64,000 nucleotides of DNA, from positions 868,001 to 932,000 of the forward strand of contig NC_054391.1 of assembly GCF_001625195.1 (NCBI RefSeq), read 5' to 3'. This DNA is from Drechmeria coniospora (lineage: Eukaryota; Ascomycota; Sordariomycetes; Hypocreales; Ophiocordycipitaceae). Shown here piece by piece: positions 32,405-44,800 of the stretch. The position numbers and the translations under genes are program-made. Under the pieces are notes generated by a model. That model saw nothing but the letters and a program-made list of their open reading frames with translations, had not been told where the DNA came from and searched no databases. Position 1 is the stretch's first letter. Every line of letters starts with the position of its first letter.

Positions 32405-33877
32405 TCATGAGTAAAAGTGACTCCGCTGCATGCCATCGGCGCTGACGTACTCCTTCTTGCCGTCCTCGGGCTTCTCGACGGTGCTCGTCGTCGAGCTGGC
32501 GTAGCTGGCCTCGCTCACCGTCGCCGGCGCTTTGATGGCCTTGACTTCCTGACCTGGACGCTTCAGCACCTCGAGATAGGTGGAAGGAAGATAGCCCTGG
32601 CGGCCGTCTCGCGAGCGGCACTGCCACCATTCGCTTGGTTGGCCGGCGGGGTCGTTCTTGCTCAGGACGGCGACGAGATCGCCCTTGCGGGCTTCCAGCT
32701 CCATGCCCATCTCCGCGTTGTTCGCCTTCTGGGGGAGGAAGTCGAAGAGCAGACGGCAGAACTCGAGCTGGGCGGGGTCGATGGGTTGCTGCGACTCGAG
32801 GGCCAGCTGCTGGAGGCGCCTCTCCTCCTCCTCGTGGGAGGCGGCGAGGCTGCGGATGATCTTGGACATGAGGTAGGGAAGGCCGAAGGCGGCGGCGACG
32901 AAGAAGAGAAGAGGCTTGCGGCTGGCTTTCGGAGGTCCCGGCGTGCCGTCGGGACCTGTGCGGCCCTCAAAGCGGGCAAAGGCGGCGGGCGTCAGGGCCA
33001 TGGCATCGGCCGGGGGCGGGCGACCGGTGATTTTCGCGATGAGCGTTCGAATCCAGCGGATGAGGGTGAAGATGCCGAGGATGGAGCCGAGCGTGTCGCG
33101 CAAGTTGCCAAACTGTTCGGCGACAGAGATCATGGCTGCTTCGAGGTCAGCACAGCACCTACTGTGCGGCACAGGGAGAGGGGGGTTTGACGAACCGAAG
33201 AAGCTGGAATGCGTCGCCATGTACGTGCTCTCGAGCATCTGGGCAAACCCGCCAAAGGCGGTGACGATGCCCTCGAGCATCTGGAAGGTGGCGGCCGTGC
33301 TGTTGTTGAAGCGGTTCGTCAGGCTGTTGGGGTCGTTTCCGGGCATGCCCCCCATGCCGCCGTACATGCCGCCGTACATGCCGCCGCCGTATCCTCCCAT
33401 GCCGCCGTACATGCCACCACCCATGCCGCCGCCGTACATGCCGCCCCCATACCCTCCCATGCCGCCGAGACGAGAGTAGGGGCTCGAGTAAGGGGACGAG
33501 TACGCGCCGCCATAGGAACCGTAGGGGGAGGCACCGACGCCAACCCTGCTGTAGGCGGCGGCGTTCTGGTTGACGGAGGAGGCGAGCGAGGCAGGAAGTT
33601 CAGGGATGGGAGGCGCGGCGGAGGAGGATGGTGTCGCGGCTGTGGGAGCGACCGAAGGCGAAGGCGCAGGCGACGCGCCGATGGAGACTAAACAAATTTT
33701 TTTATCAGAATCCGAAGGGAATCGGACGGTTGATGACGGTTGATGACGGTTGATGGCAGGAGGGGAGGGGAGGGGAGGGGAGGAGAAGGAGAGAGAAGTG
33801 ATGGAGGAGTAGAGTCAAAACAGCATACCGGAGGGCGCCTGGCCGGGTCGCTCCCAGGGCTTGGGTGGCGATGCCAT
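32405..33877 (-). CDS. PEX13: Peroxisomal membrane docking protein Pex13
   Basis: Component of the peroxisomal importomer that binds the cargo receptor Pex5 and Pex14. Exons 33829-33877, 33196-33687 and 32405-33135 (introns 141 and 60 bp) give 423 aa. The tiny first exon encodes the hallmark MASPPKPWERPGQAPS. Exon 2 has a Pro/Ala linker and then a Gly/Tyr/Met-rich array (GGMYGGMGGYGG repeats, about residues 85-125). Splicing at SSFF-AMISVAEQFGNLR restores the conserved core. A hydrophobic segment (LLFFVAAAFGLPYLMSKII) and a C-terminal SH3 domain follow (EARKGDLVAVLSKN, EWWQCRSRDGRQGYLPSTYLEVL). The tail carries Ser/Thr-rich sequence and ends SHFYS. All features match fungal Pex13. Confidence 0.95.
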
Positions 33878-34632
33878 GATCGCAGAGAGCGCGAGGCTAC
33901 ACAGCACCCAAGAGACAAACGTCTCCGCTGTGTTGCGTGCGCCTAGGTGGGCGTGGACGGAGGGAAATGGGAGGCCGGTGACGTCGATTGATGATCCGGA
34001 GGAAGAAGGCGACCAGCGAGCCGACGGTGCACGAAGCACGAAATGTGATGGCTCGACGAGATGCAAGCACAACAAGCCGCCTCCTTCCGCTGTGTTTCGA
34101 TGGTAGCGGCGAGCGGGAAAGGGGAGAAAGGGCCGACGAAAAGGCTGCTTGGGTGACGGAGGGGAGGATGCAGAGGCTGGAGATGGGGACGTTTTGGTGA
34201 GCAAATGAAGAACGGCAAACGGTTTTGGAGATGGATGGAACGATTGTGGAGCCGTTTGGGTTAGGCATGTGCCTCGGCACTTTCGGCCGGTCTCACCTAA
34301 TCGACCTTGATATATCATCGCCGGTCCTACCAGCACACTTGCCAACTTTTTTCATGGTAAAAATCCCCCCAAAATCCCCAAAAGACTGCGGACGCGAGAA
34401 GAAATCTCTGTGACGGAGACTGTTCATTTTCATCCAGCCGTCTCTGAATGGGACGGTGGAAAGGGTGGAAAGGGTGGTGGCAAATTGGTGTCAATGGCGT
34501 CGTATCACTGTGGTGATGACAGCACCAGCGGCTAGCAACTATTTGACATTTATAAGTACCTTTAACGACGACATCCTCAAGCAAGAGCATTCGAGATGCT
34601 CAGCGGGTCAATCATGCATTGATCTATCAAAC
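33878..34632. promoter_or_regulatory. PEX13 promoter side and upstream of the tRNA gene
   Basis: Spacer between the PEX13 start and the tRNA-Arg gene. It holds the PEX13 upstream region. No reliable regulatory motif was identified; minus-strand frames across 33815-34345 are PEX13 exon 1 plus upstream read-through. Confidence 0.5.
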
Positions 34633-34704
34633 GGTCGCGTGGCCCAATGGCAAGGCGTCTGACTACGAATCAGGAGATCGTGGGTTCGACCCCCACCGTG
34701 ACCT
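34633..34704 (+). tRNA. tRNA-Arg (anticodon ACG), no intron
   Basis: The cloverleaf can be folded by hand. Acceptor GGTCGCG pairs with CGTGACC (one G-T pair). The D arm is GCC/GGC. The anticodon stem TCTGA/TCAGG closes loop CTACGAA, so the anticodon is ACG (Arg, read as ICG for CGN). The T arm is GTGGG-TTCGACC-CCCAC. Internal promoter boxes are present: A box TGGCCCAATGG and B box GGTTCGACCCC. The discriminator base is T, less usual than a purine. Confidence 0.93.
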
Positions 34705-34712
34705 TTCTTTTT
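34704..34712 (+). terminator. RNA polymerase III T-run terminator
   Basis: TTTCTTTTT directly follows the tRNA-Arg acceptor stem; a run of five T is enough to end RNA polymerase III transcription. Confidence 0.85.
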
Positions 34713-35503
34713 GGCCTCTCATGGATGATCTTTTTGTTTCGTTTCCCTCTGCGTCCGAAAGCGCATTCATTCTTCATTCATCCATCCTTCACCTCAGAAA
34801 CACATCTGGTCAGGTCATACATACATACATATATACATACATACATACATACATGCATGCATACCTACTACACCCATGTCGATGACGCAAAGTCGCAATT
34901 GGGCAAGAAACTATTGCCAAGTATGTTATTTCATTATCCTCCCAACTCAGTAGCGGCGTTGCTTCTGTGCGTACAACGGGTAGAGCTGGAGCAGGTAGCA
35001 AATGAGAATGCTGCCTACACCCGCTTCCTATTTTACCTTTGTCATCTGGACCATGGGTGCAAGTAGAAAAGACATTTACGACGCAGAGGAGGCGACATCT
35101 CGTTCGCAGGCGTGCGTGGCTGGGCGCTCGTAGTGGTCCGGATTGATGCCTTCCTTGCTACCCGAACGATGAATGACTGCACAGCGCTCCTCAGTCGTCG
35201 GTGAATTCGTCCATCTTGTTGGCCAGTCTCGTGAATCCTCATCTGGTACCCATCAGGCGTCCATCCTTGGGGGAAAAAATCCGGTCCAGTCCCGGGTTGG
35301 CCGATGTGTCGCACCCCCCTTGAGCTCAGACCCCTTGACGCCAGATCCCATGCCTTTTACAATGCCTCGGCAGCTCCGCCGGCGTGCGTGCGCCTGCGCG
35401 GCGGATTGCACACATTCGTTTTTCGTCGTACCTCAACTGCTGCTGGGTCGTGCGCGTGTCCATTTCGCCGTCGATGCACGCCATCTCGAGACCGCGAGCC
35501 CGC
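34705..35503. other. Spacer between tRNA-Arg and CAC2 3' end
   Basis: No protein gene was seen. It contains a (CATA)n microsatellite at 34816-34864 and otherwise unstructured DNA; the right end should be the CAC2 3' untranslated region. Confidence 0.65.
34816..34864. repeat. (CATA)n microsatellite
   Basis: CATA tetranucleotides with one ATAT interruption and a CATG variant at the right end. Confidence 0.92.
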
Positions 35504-37847
35504 CTAGCCTTTATTCGACTCGACGGGTGTTGGCGCGACTCGCCTCTTCTTCGGCTCCTTGCCCTCTTCCCTTTCACTCTCGGCCGTGTCCCTCTTCGTG
35601 CCGACGACGCTGCCAGCCGCGCTCCGAGGCGTCTCCGGCGGTGTCGTCATCGGGACGCCGCCCGCCTTGCCGCTCCCCGCCGTGAGCGTCGGGAGGTTGC
35701 CCACGATGAGGGAGGGGTTCGTCACGACGCCGGTAGGGACCGACGACGACTGCGTCGCAACCGACGACGTCGAGTTCGATCTCGTCGGCGACGAGGGACG
35801 CTGTGCGGCAACGGAAGCTGTCGCAGGCGGCGACGGAGCCGTGAAGGAGCCGGCCGAGTTTCGGTGCTGATGATGCGAGCCGTTGCGGAAAGGTGACGGG
35901 GGTGCAAAGCTGCCCGTCGGCGTCGGTGCCGGCGTGTTCTGGCTCGACGTTCCCATCGTCGCACCGGCCGCCACCAGACTCTTTGGCGGTCCCGTTTCTC
36001 CCTTGTACACCTCGCCCAGCTCACCGGCGGCAAAAGACAGGGTCGAGCAGAAGCCGTCGGAAGAGGAGACGACGAGGGTGAGGCCGTCGCTCGCCCTGTA
36101 AACAGAATTAGTCGCACGTCCAACATACTTGAGGGAGGAGGGAGGAGTACCAAGCGAGGTCGGTAAATGTCGCGCAATGCAGGTTGCTGACGATGCAGAT
36201 GGGGGATTTTTGCTGCGTGTCGTACAAGAGAACGGTATCCTGCGTGGCGACGGCGTAGACCATCCGGTACGGCAACGAAAATGCAGGCTTAGGCCCCGGC
36301 GTGGAAGCGTCCATCTCCGAGGGCTTCGACGAATTCGAGGCGGAATCCGAGGCGACGTTTGCTGGCGGCGGCGGGGGATCCATCACCGACGTCGCCGAGG
36401 CTGGTTTGGAGATGGGATCCGGTAGGGAGGCGAGCGGTTCCTCCGACGAGGAGGTGTCGATGGTGATGTGCTTTGTGGACGGCGACGATTGACGAAGGGT
36501 ATAGATGACAGGCGAACACTTGACGACGACGGACGGCTTCTTGTGGCCGGGGAGATGAGCGACGGGTGGCTTGTTGATGCCGCCACGGGTGTAAATGTAG
36601 ACGGTGTTGATGACCTCAAAGGTTGGCTTGGCTTCCTTGTCCGTCTGATGCTGCGTCTGATACTGGCCCGACGGCGTGAGGAGCAGGCTGCCGTCGGGGG
36701 TGAAGGTGAGGCGGCGGAAGAAGGAGGTCAGAGTCTCGTTGGCGTAGAGACTGGCGTTCTTGACGCTCAAGCCAAGGCTCGCGGCGACCGAATGAGGCTT
36801 CGGCGAGGCCTCCATCGGCATGACGGCCGGGAGCGGCATCGACGGCGCGGGCGAGGCGGAGCGGCGAGAGGAAAAGGACGACCGACGGCTGTGGCTGACG
36901 ACGCTTGGCGGCTGCATCGGCAAGGCGGATGAGGTTGGGGTGCCCGGGGCCGAAGGGGCGGGGGAGCCGACCGAGGCGTTCGAGTCCACCACCGAGAGCT
37001 GGGCGCGATGGCCAAAGTCCGGGGGCGCCGGGCTGCTGGAGGAGATGCGTCGAGGAGGAAGGTCTGCCTTGGTATGGCTGGCCAGCCTCGGAGGTTTGTC
37101 GTCCTGGCTCAGCGTGTACTGGCCATCCTTGGTCTTGAGCGAGTATATGTGAACCGATCGATCCGAGGACTGGGTGGCGATGAACTCGTTTAGCGGATCC
37201 CAGGCGACGCCTTGGACGTAGTGGCTATGCTCCGCGATCTGTCGAACAAGGGTACCTGCGACGGAGCTGTCAGCACGATCGGCGAGGCGAGGCGGGCATT
37301 CCTGCTGACCGGTGTTGGCGCTGTAAATGCGGGCAATGTTGTCCATGCTGCCGATGATGAAGTAGACGGCGTCGGGGGACCAGGCCAAGTCGTAAATTTC
37401 GGCGCCGCTGGAACGACACATGTGCTTCACCCTCCAAGCCTCCTTGTCGTCCTGGGCATCGGACCCAAAGGCGGCGGAAGCCATCTCGCTGGGAACCCAG
37501 AGGATGACGTTGCCGTCGTCGCCGGCCGAGGCGAGCGTTTCGCCTAGCGTGGTGCGGTCACCGTCAGCATCGACAGAGTCTCGAGGACGGACGAGCACGG
37601 AGGGGGACGGCTCGGACGGCGTACCTTTTGGCGCCCAGCGGACGACATTGACGGCCTGGTTGTGCTTGGAGAGGGTGGAGAGATAGTCGACCTTGCGGTC
37701 AGGGCCGTCACAGTCCACTTTCCAGAGGCGGACGTGATTGTCTCCGCCCGCCGTGGCGAGGCGGCCCTTGCCACCGGGCTCGAAGTGGGCAGAGTAGACG
37801 GGGGCATTTTGATCGTGCCAATTGATGATGAGAGGCGTGGCCTTCAT
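35504..37847 (-). CDS. CAC2: Chromatin assembly factor 1 subunit B (Cac2, p60)
   Basis: WD40 subunit of CAF-1, the histone H3-H4 chaperone that acts behind replication forks. Exons 36151-37847 and 35504-36095 (intron 55 bp, branch CTAAT) give 762 aa. The start MKATPLIINWHDQNAPVYSAHFEP is the usual Cac2 opening. WD40 blades include RLATAGGDNHVRLWKV, LASAGDDGNVILWVP, YFIIGSMDNIARIYS and IATQSSDRSVHIYSLK. A long Ser/Pro-rich insert (about residues 245-345) precedes the last blades (VYAVATQDTVLLYDTQQ; spliced FTDLAWASDGLTLVVSSSDGFCS). The C-terminal 190 residues are Ser/Thr/Pro-rich and disordered-looking, with a basic cluster (EPKKRRVAP). It reads divergently from the ABC transporter across 4 kb. 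Confidence 0.94.
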
Positions 37848-40800
37848 CGTGACGGTGCTATCGGCTCCGGGAAGGGTCTATCGGGCTGCATGGGTGAGAG
37901 GCGGTCAGGACGAGGGGGGGGGGGGGGACGAAGGCGAGACCGATTTCGCCGCAGGCTGAGATTGGAGGCCGCCTGCGAGGAAAAAGCCTAGGGGTGTCTT
38001 GCCGGGCAGTGAAGCAGGCTTTGCCACGACGTTGCCGGTCCTCGTTCTCGTGCCCGCCGTACTCGACGAGTGGCCAGGGCAGGATGCTCTGCCGCCGCGA
38101 CGGCCTGTGTATTCGGCGGCCCTCTCTGGCGGTGCTGCTGGACGGTCCTATTCGGCAAGCCCGTTGCCGTGCGTAGAGCGGGCAGGGGTGATGACTGGGG
38201 TGATGTTTGATGGATCGCGGAGCCGAGAGCCTGTGGGACGGATGGCTCGCGAAGTAAGTAAGTAGGAGCTGGTCGAAGCTGCAGGTGCGAGTTTGGGGGG
38301 AGGTTGCTGCCTGGCGGTTGCTACGGTAGTGGCCGCAGGTACTCGGAAGGTACCCGTACTGTACATGTACTTGTATTTGGGAGCACAACCACTTGCAGGT
38401 GTTGTGCTGTACGGGGAGTAGGGGGCTCGGTTTCCGGTGGAGACGGGCCTGTAAAGAATTGACCACCAACCCTAGGCACTCTGGAACCAGGAATCCGGAA
38501 TACTGCAACTGTAGGTACCTAAGGTACTTGGTAGGTACCTACTAAGTATCCCACTCGTACGACTGTAGTACGTAGGTGTACAATTACAGTACTTACAGTG
38601 CATGAGGGTAGATACAAGTACAAGTACATGTAGAGATGCAGCGGAATGGTGGATTATGAATGAATTTCGAGTTGTTCTTATTATTTATTACCAGTACAAT
38701 GATGCCTTGTGCATGTAGATACCTGCACTTGCAAACGCCTTGGTCCCCAACTGCTTGCAGCATGCAAACTCACAGCGGGATTGGCCCATGGGTTTACCTT
38801 TAAATACTCCGCAGATTGCCAAGTACTCCGTAAAGGTACTGAAAGCAAAGTAAGTACTAGGTACCTGGTGGTTAGTAAGTACTAGGTACTTAGGCACACA
38901 GCACTCCGTACTGTAATTATGCCTACTAGGTACTAGTAGTATCGTACTGTGTAGGTACTCTGCACTCTGTACGCCTAGTAATTACATAATTACAGTACCT
39001 GTTGCTCCCTCGGACGTCGACGGGTCCTCCATCACCTCGTACAATATTGATTGCTTGTACCCAAGGTCCTTGGCGCAGAGGGTCCCACGGATGTACGGCG
39101 CAGTATCGACGCCATTTTCCTCTTCACATCCTAGTATGACTGGCCCCCTCCTGGTTCGATGCTAATTTTCTTATGGAATCGATTCCGTGCCAGCTCGTAC
39201 CTGCTAACGAACGAGCCTGTCAATTCGATCGTGCTCCGTACTCCGGGGGGGGGGATTCATTGCTAAGTACTAGGTATAGTATCAGCACTACCGTTGCTCC
39301 GTACTATACAAGTAGGGCCTACCTCGCGGTACGGGCGAGTACAGTCCTCGCGCATGATGCAAGCAGGTATTACTAGAACACTTCATGCTTCATGATTCAT
39401 CACCGTCGGCTTTCAGGCAACCCTTCTGACGTGTGGTGGCCAGGATGTTGATGCCTGCCCCCTGCTGAAGTCGGCAATTATCGTACAGGCAAAAGAAAGG
39501 CGATCGGTCATCAGCACCCGCCATCTTGCCTGCGGGTAATCAATGGTTCGTAGGCTGCAGTGTTGGGACGCGCACGAGTCCGTCCCCCAAGACTAAGTAG
39601 TACCTAAATGTACCTACGATAGGTGGTACATGCAGGCACTCCGTGCTCGTCCTGCTTCCCGACGAGAACAAATCGGACGAGTATGCGTATCCAGCCTAGT
39701 ACCTTGCCATGCAACAATTCGTCGACGGCAAAAAATCCCTGGGTGATGTCGGTCTAGGGCACTTTGAGTCCGCCAAATCGCATCCCATCCACGACGAAAT
39801 GGTGTCGTTGTCGGAGCGCTCACGAAGTTGGGTGTGATGATGTGCGCCCTCCTGTCTGAATCTGACCGTCGGCATATTTGGCCGTGTCCTGTGTTACGAT
39901 GAGCGGAAATCTGGACAAAGTTGGACACGGCCCGCGACGTTGCAGACTCGTTTAAAAATCTCTGGCACCGCCGACCGAAGCTCATCATGTCATGACCGTC
40001 TTGCGCGCGATGCCAGAAAGGGAACTTGGAGCTCTGCTGCCGCAGCACCTGTGACCGAAGGGAATACTCGACCAAGATAAGTACAAGCGTACTGTACTTG
40101 CTTGCGCTTCCAACGGAACGGTGCTCCGTATGTGCGTGGTTCATTTGGCCATGCTCATGACCAGGCATCCATTTCGACACCACTCGCGAGTGGATCACCC
40201 CGATGTCAGCGACTGTCGGTCAGATGGGGGCTCTTGGTTTGATGGATTGGCCAAACGAAGCCAGTCGAGGCTTGGTATTGCAGGGTACGGAGCGAAATAT
40301 GTCAGGGAGGACGGAGAGTACGGGGTACGGAAGCACAGACGGCGGAGCGATACAGTGTACATGTACTGTACTTGCCCCGTACACCTACTGGGTGATGCAC
40401 AGCAATAATTGTGGTGTTTGCAAAGTACCTACTAACAGTAGCAAGTACAGTAAGCAAGTAATTACTGCACGGGATACATGTAGGCACGGATATGGAACAG
40501 GGAGCACATACTGTAATTGTTAGCACTTACCTCCATGGCCGTACTCGAACAATGTGCACCTGCGACACTTGTACAACTTGAACAGCAGGTGTTTGGGCAC
40601 GAATATTACAACGAGTAGGAGTGTGCAAAAGTACGTGCGTGTACTTGTACACCCAAGTACTCGGACGAGAACGAGCAACGGGCGTCCCGAGAGAACGAGC
40701 CCGAGTGACGGTGACTGTGAGGAAAGACATGGTTTTGCCTTTTCGGGACCATGACTCCTCGACGAAACTCCTGCCTAAATTGGCACAGCGTCTCACTGTC

Positions 40801-41880
40801 ACATCCCCACAATGTCGAGAAAAAAGATCAGCCGGTGCGTGCTAATTATCTTGCGTATCCGTCGTCCTCTTGCCCTCCAACCCTTACAATGTACATGTGC
40901 TCCTTATTTACTTGGTCTACTCCGTACAGTAGTGCCTATACTAGGCACCAACAATAGCTCATCTATCGCATATCGCACCTACCACTACCAAGTCCACATT
41001 GACAGTGGCGCCCATTTTTTGTGGCTGGTTTGGTGCAACATCATCCTCACCTCCGCACTGTAATACTTGCCTGTACTCACCAAGTGCTGTACAATAATGC
41101 TTGTATTTAGTATCATCCGTTTGTCTGCACAGTGGGCAAATTACCCGAGTACGCGATACGCAGCCGCGCCATTTCATCGCTGAGATGCCGGCAGGGCTTG
41201 GAGGATGTGGTTGTACCAGTGCTCCGTACCAGTGCTTGTAGATGGCACACGCAGTACGTGGCGAGGGCAGAAGCCTCGAGGAGGGGACGGAGAAGCTGGC
41301 CTCTGTCCGTCGCTGGTCGGTGAGCCGTGCGGTGGCCCTGCAGGACCCCCATCGACTCGAGGCACTAGGCAAGGATCTCCCCGATGACTCCCATCCTGTC
41401 CCCCCCCCCCCCCCGTCGACCGTTGCCTCCCGCCTCTTGCATGCACACCTGCGAGGCTGCAAGGACGGGAATGCGAGTATCGGTACCATGCAACTGGTAC
41501 ATCGTTCCGTCGCATTGCACGGCGCAGGTACTCCGTTCACCTAGCCGTATCGGTTGTCAGCACGAAGTGATGAACTCGACAAGCGGAGCGGAGAGTACAT
41601 ATACATAGGGCTTCTGTTGTCTGGCCCAACACCAGCCTCGGCCGCGACCTGTCGAATCTCTCGCCTCCTACTCGCCTCGTCCGAATCGTTGCTCGCACCC
41701 TGCGTTTGATTGCCCCCCCCCCCTTTCTCGCGGAACCGGGTGGCACCTTGATGGGACAGCTTCATCCTCGGCCGTCTTTGCCTTGAATCGAGAAGCAACG
41801 CGTGACGCGTACTCTGCCCCCGGCACCTTCCGCTCCTCGGAGCCGAGAGCTCGTCGTAGCCTCCTCAGCTGGAGCCCTTC
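37848..41880. other. 4-kb GTAC-rich intergenic spacer
   Basis: No gene was supported. A G14 run sits at 37914-37927 just upstream of CAC2. GTAC-based elements are dense at about 38340-38650, 38800-39380, 40080-40660 and 40860-41230. A C15 run lies at 41400-41414 and a C-rich run near 41714. A 194-codon minus-strand frame at 39614-40198 has no domain and spans a GTAC-rich end, so it is not called. The last 250 bp before 41881 are pyrimidine-rich, fitting a promoter/leader for the transporter. Confidence 0.65.
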
Positions 41881-44800
41881 ATGACCATGACCGACCCCAT
41901 GATGCTGCCCTCCTCGGTCGCCGCTCTGGTCCTCGTCGCTCTCGCCACTCTCCCCGGCCTCGTCGCCATCCTTGACCAGCTTCGAAGCCGGGCGGTCAAG
42001 GATCATTTTTACGAGGACGAGGACGGAAAGAGCACCCCGGAGGCGCTTGCTGCCTTCTCCAACAAAGGACCCAAGGCTGCCGTTCTCGTCCTCGCCACGG
42101 GGGCCTTTCTCTCCATCGCCACCGTTGCCGTCCTCACGACCGTCGACCGTCGTCAGCATGACCTCTTCCTCGAGACCTGGCTTCTTGCCGCCACCTGGGT
42201 AGGCCTCCCTTCCCCCTCGGCGGCGTCACACATCCGTCCACTGAACTAATCGACCCTTTCTCTCTCCGTAGGCGGCCATTGTCCTGCAGGCAGCCTTCCT
42301 CACCGCCCATCACTCGCCCGTCAAGTCCCACGACCTCGGCCTCTGGGCTTTCCTCTCCTCCCTCGTCGCCGTCGTCGTCTCCGTCTTCCAGGCCGTTCAC
42401 GTCTACGACAGGGTGCCCGTGGCCGACAATGTGACGCTCCTCCTTCGCGCCGGCCATGTCGCCCTGGCCGTCGCCCTGCTCTTCGCCAGCCTGTCCCTGC
42501 CTCGACGCCCCCATGTCTTCTACAAGGGTGAGCAGGTCGATCCGGAGTGGACTGTCTCCGCCATCAGCAGGTATACCTGGAGCTGGGCCGGCGCCTTGTT
42601 GAGGCTCGCCCGCGAGAGGGGCGACCTGGACGAGCAAAACATCCCGAGGCCCGATCACCACATCAGGGCCGAGAACCTGGTCGCTGCCTGGACAAAGGCC
42701 AATTATCAAGGGGGCCTGATGCGCTCCCTTCTTCGAGCCTACGGCGGACGCCTTGCCGTTCAGTGGGCCGTCACCCTGTTCCGCTGCGTCCTCGGCATCG
42801 GCCCCTTCTGGGCCATGCTTCGTTTGGTCCAGAAGCTCGAGAAGAAGGACCAAGTGTACACGCCCACGTCGGAGCTTTGGATCCTAATATTATGCATGGG
42901 CTTGTTTACCTTGGCCGAGCAGGTGAGTCCCCGCCGTCCGCTCTCCCGACGCACATCCACGCCGTACCAGCACCGCTGACGGCCAGGACGCAGTGGATCG
43001 ATGGCTGGGTCATGTGGTACTCCATCACCAGATTGTGCATACCCATCCGCGGACAGCTGTCCGCCCTCGTCTTTGGCAAGTCGCTGAGGCGCAAAAACGT
43101 AAAGTCCGCCGAAAAGACGGACAAGGACGACAAGTCGTCCGAGGATGGAAAACAAAAAAAGGACGACGACAAGGGAGGCCATGCTCTCAACGCCACCGAC
43201 GAGGCAAGCGTTCTGAAATCACGCCAGGCCATCGTCAACCTTGTCGGCGTCGATGCCAAGCACATCGCCGACTTTTCCATGATGCAATTTTTCATCGTCA
43301 ACAGCGTCGGCAAGCTCGTCATTTACTCTGGCTTTCTCATCAGGCTCATCGGTTGGATACCCTTCGCCGCCGGCATCACTGCCTGGGCACTCGTCCTGCC
43401 CATCAACGCCTGGGTCTCCAAGACGTACATGAAAGCCGAGGACGATCTCATGAAGAATCGAGACAACAAGCTGGCCGTCGTCAACGAAGCGCTGCTCGGC
43501 ATGCGCCAGATCAAGTTTTCCGCCATCGAATCCCAATGGGAGAAGAAGATTTTGGACATGCGAGAGGAAGAGCTTCGCACCATCAAACGCGTCTTCACCG
43601 CCGACACCTTTCTCTTCTTCTGCTGGGTCTCCAGCCCCATCCTCCTCGCCGCCTCCTCTCTTGCCGTCTACGCTGCCGTGCACGGCATTCTTTCGCCCTC
43701 CATCGCCTTCGTTAGCGTCGGCATCTTCAAGAGCTTGGAAGTGTCTCTGTCGGCCCTTCCCGAGCTTCTCGCCGGTGGCATGGACACCCTGGTTTCCGTC
43801 AAGAGGATCGAAACCTACCTCAACGGCCCCGAGATGAGAAAATACGTGTCGCAAGGCCCGGACGTCGCCTTTGAGAACGCCACCGTTGCTTGGCCCGTAG
43901 ATGCCGACGTTCCGGACGAAGACCGCTTCATGCTGAACAACGTCAACCTGTCCTTCCCGCGAGGGGAGCTGTCCGTCATCTCGGGCAAGACGGGCACCGG
44001 AAAGAGTCTGCTCCTCAACGCCCTCCTCGGCGAAGCAGACCTCCTCGAGGGTTCCGTCTACGTACCCGAAACCTTGCCGCCGATGGAGAGGAATGACGGC
44101 AAGGCGCACCCCGGAAACTGGATCCTGCCGGGCTCGATCGCCTACGTGAGCCAAACCCCCTGGCTCGAGTGCGCCTCTTTCCGTGACAATGTTCTCTTTG
44201 GCCTGCCCTTCTTGGAAGACCGCTACAACAAGGTGCTCGGTGTCTGCGCTTTGAAGAAGGACCTCGAGATCCTCGCCGACGGGGACGGAACCGAGCTGGG
44301 CGCCAACGGGATCAACCTCAGCGGCGGCCAGAAGTGGCGCGTCACCCTGGCCCGTGCCATTTACTCCAGAGCCGAGATCCTCGTCATGGACGACATTTTC
44401 AGCGCCGTCGACGCCCACGTTGGCCGTCAGATTTTCGAAAAGTGTATCGCCGGCGACATCTGCCGCGGAAGGACCCGCATTCTCGTCACCCACCACGTTG
44501 CCCTGGTCTCGGCAAAGGCCAAATACCTTGTTGAGCTCGGGGAGGGAACTGTGCTGCACGCCGGCTTGACGTCTGAACTTGCCGAAGATGGGACGCTCGC
44601 GAGGATCAAGAGTCACGAACAAACCGCGGCTCAAATCCAGGCCGACGAGGCGGCCGACGGCGCGACGGCCGTGGACTCGGAAGGATCCTCCATTGTACGG
44701 CCGGCCGATGCCGAGGACACGGGGAATACCTTGCAAAAGGTGCCTTCTAAAGGCGCAAAGAAGTTTGTCGAGGCCGAAACGCGACACAAGGGCATGGTGA

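Noticed and set aside
39614..40198. 194-codon minus-strand ORF in the CAC2-ABC spacer
   Set aside because: Arg/His/Ser-rich, no domain, part of it made of GTAC repeat words; no supporting splice or start context.
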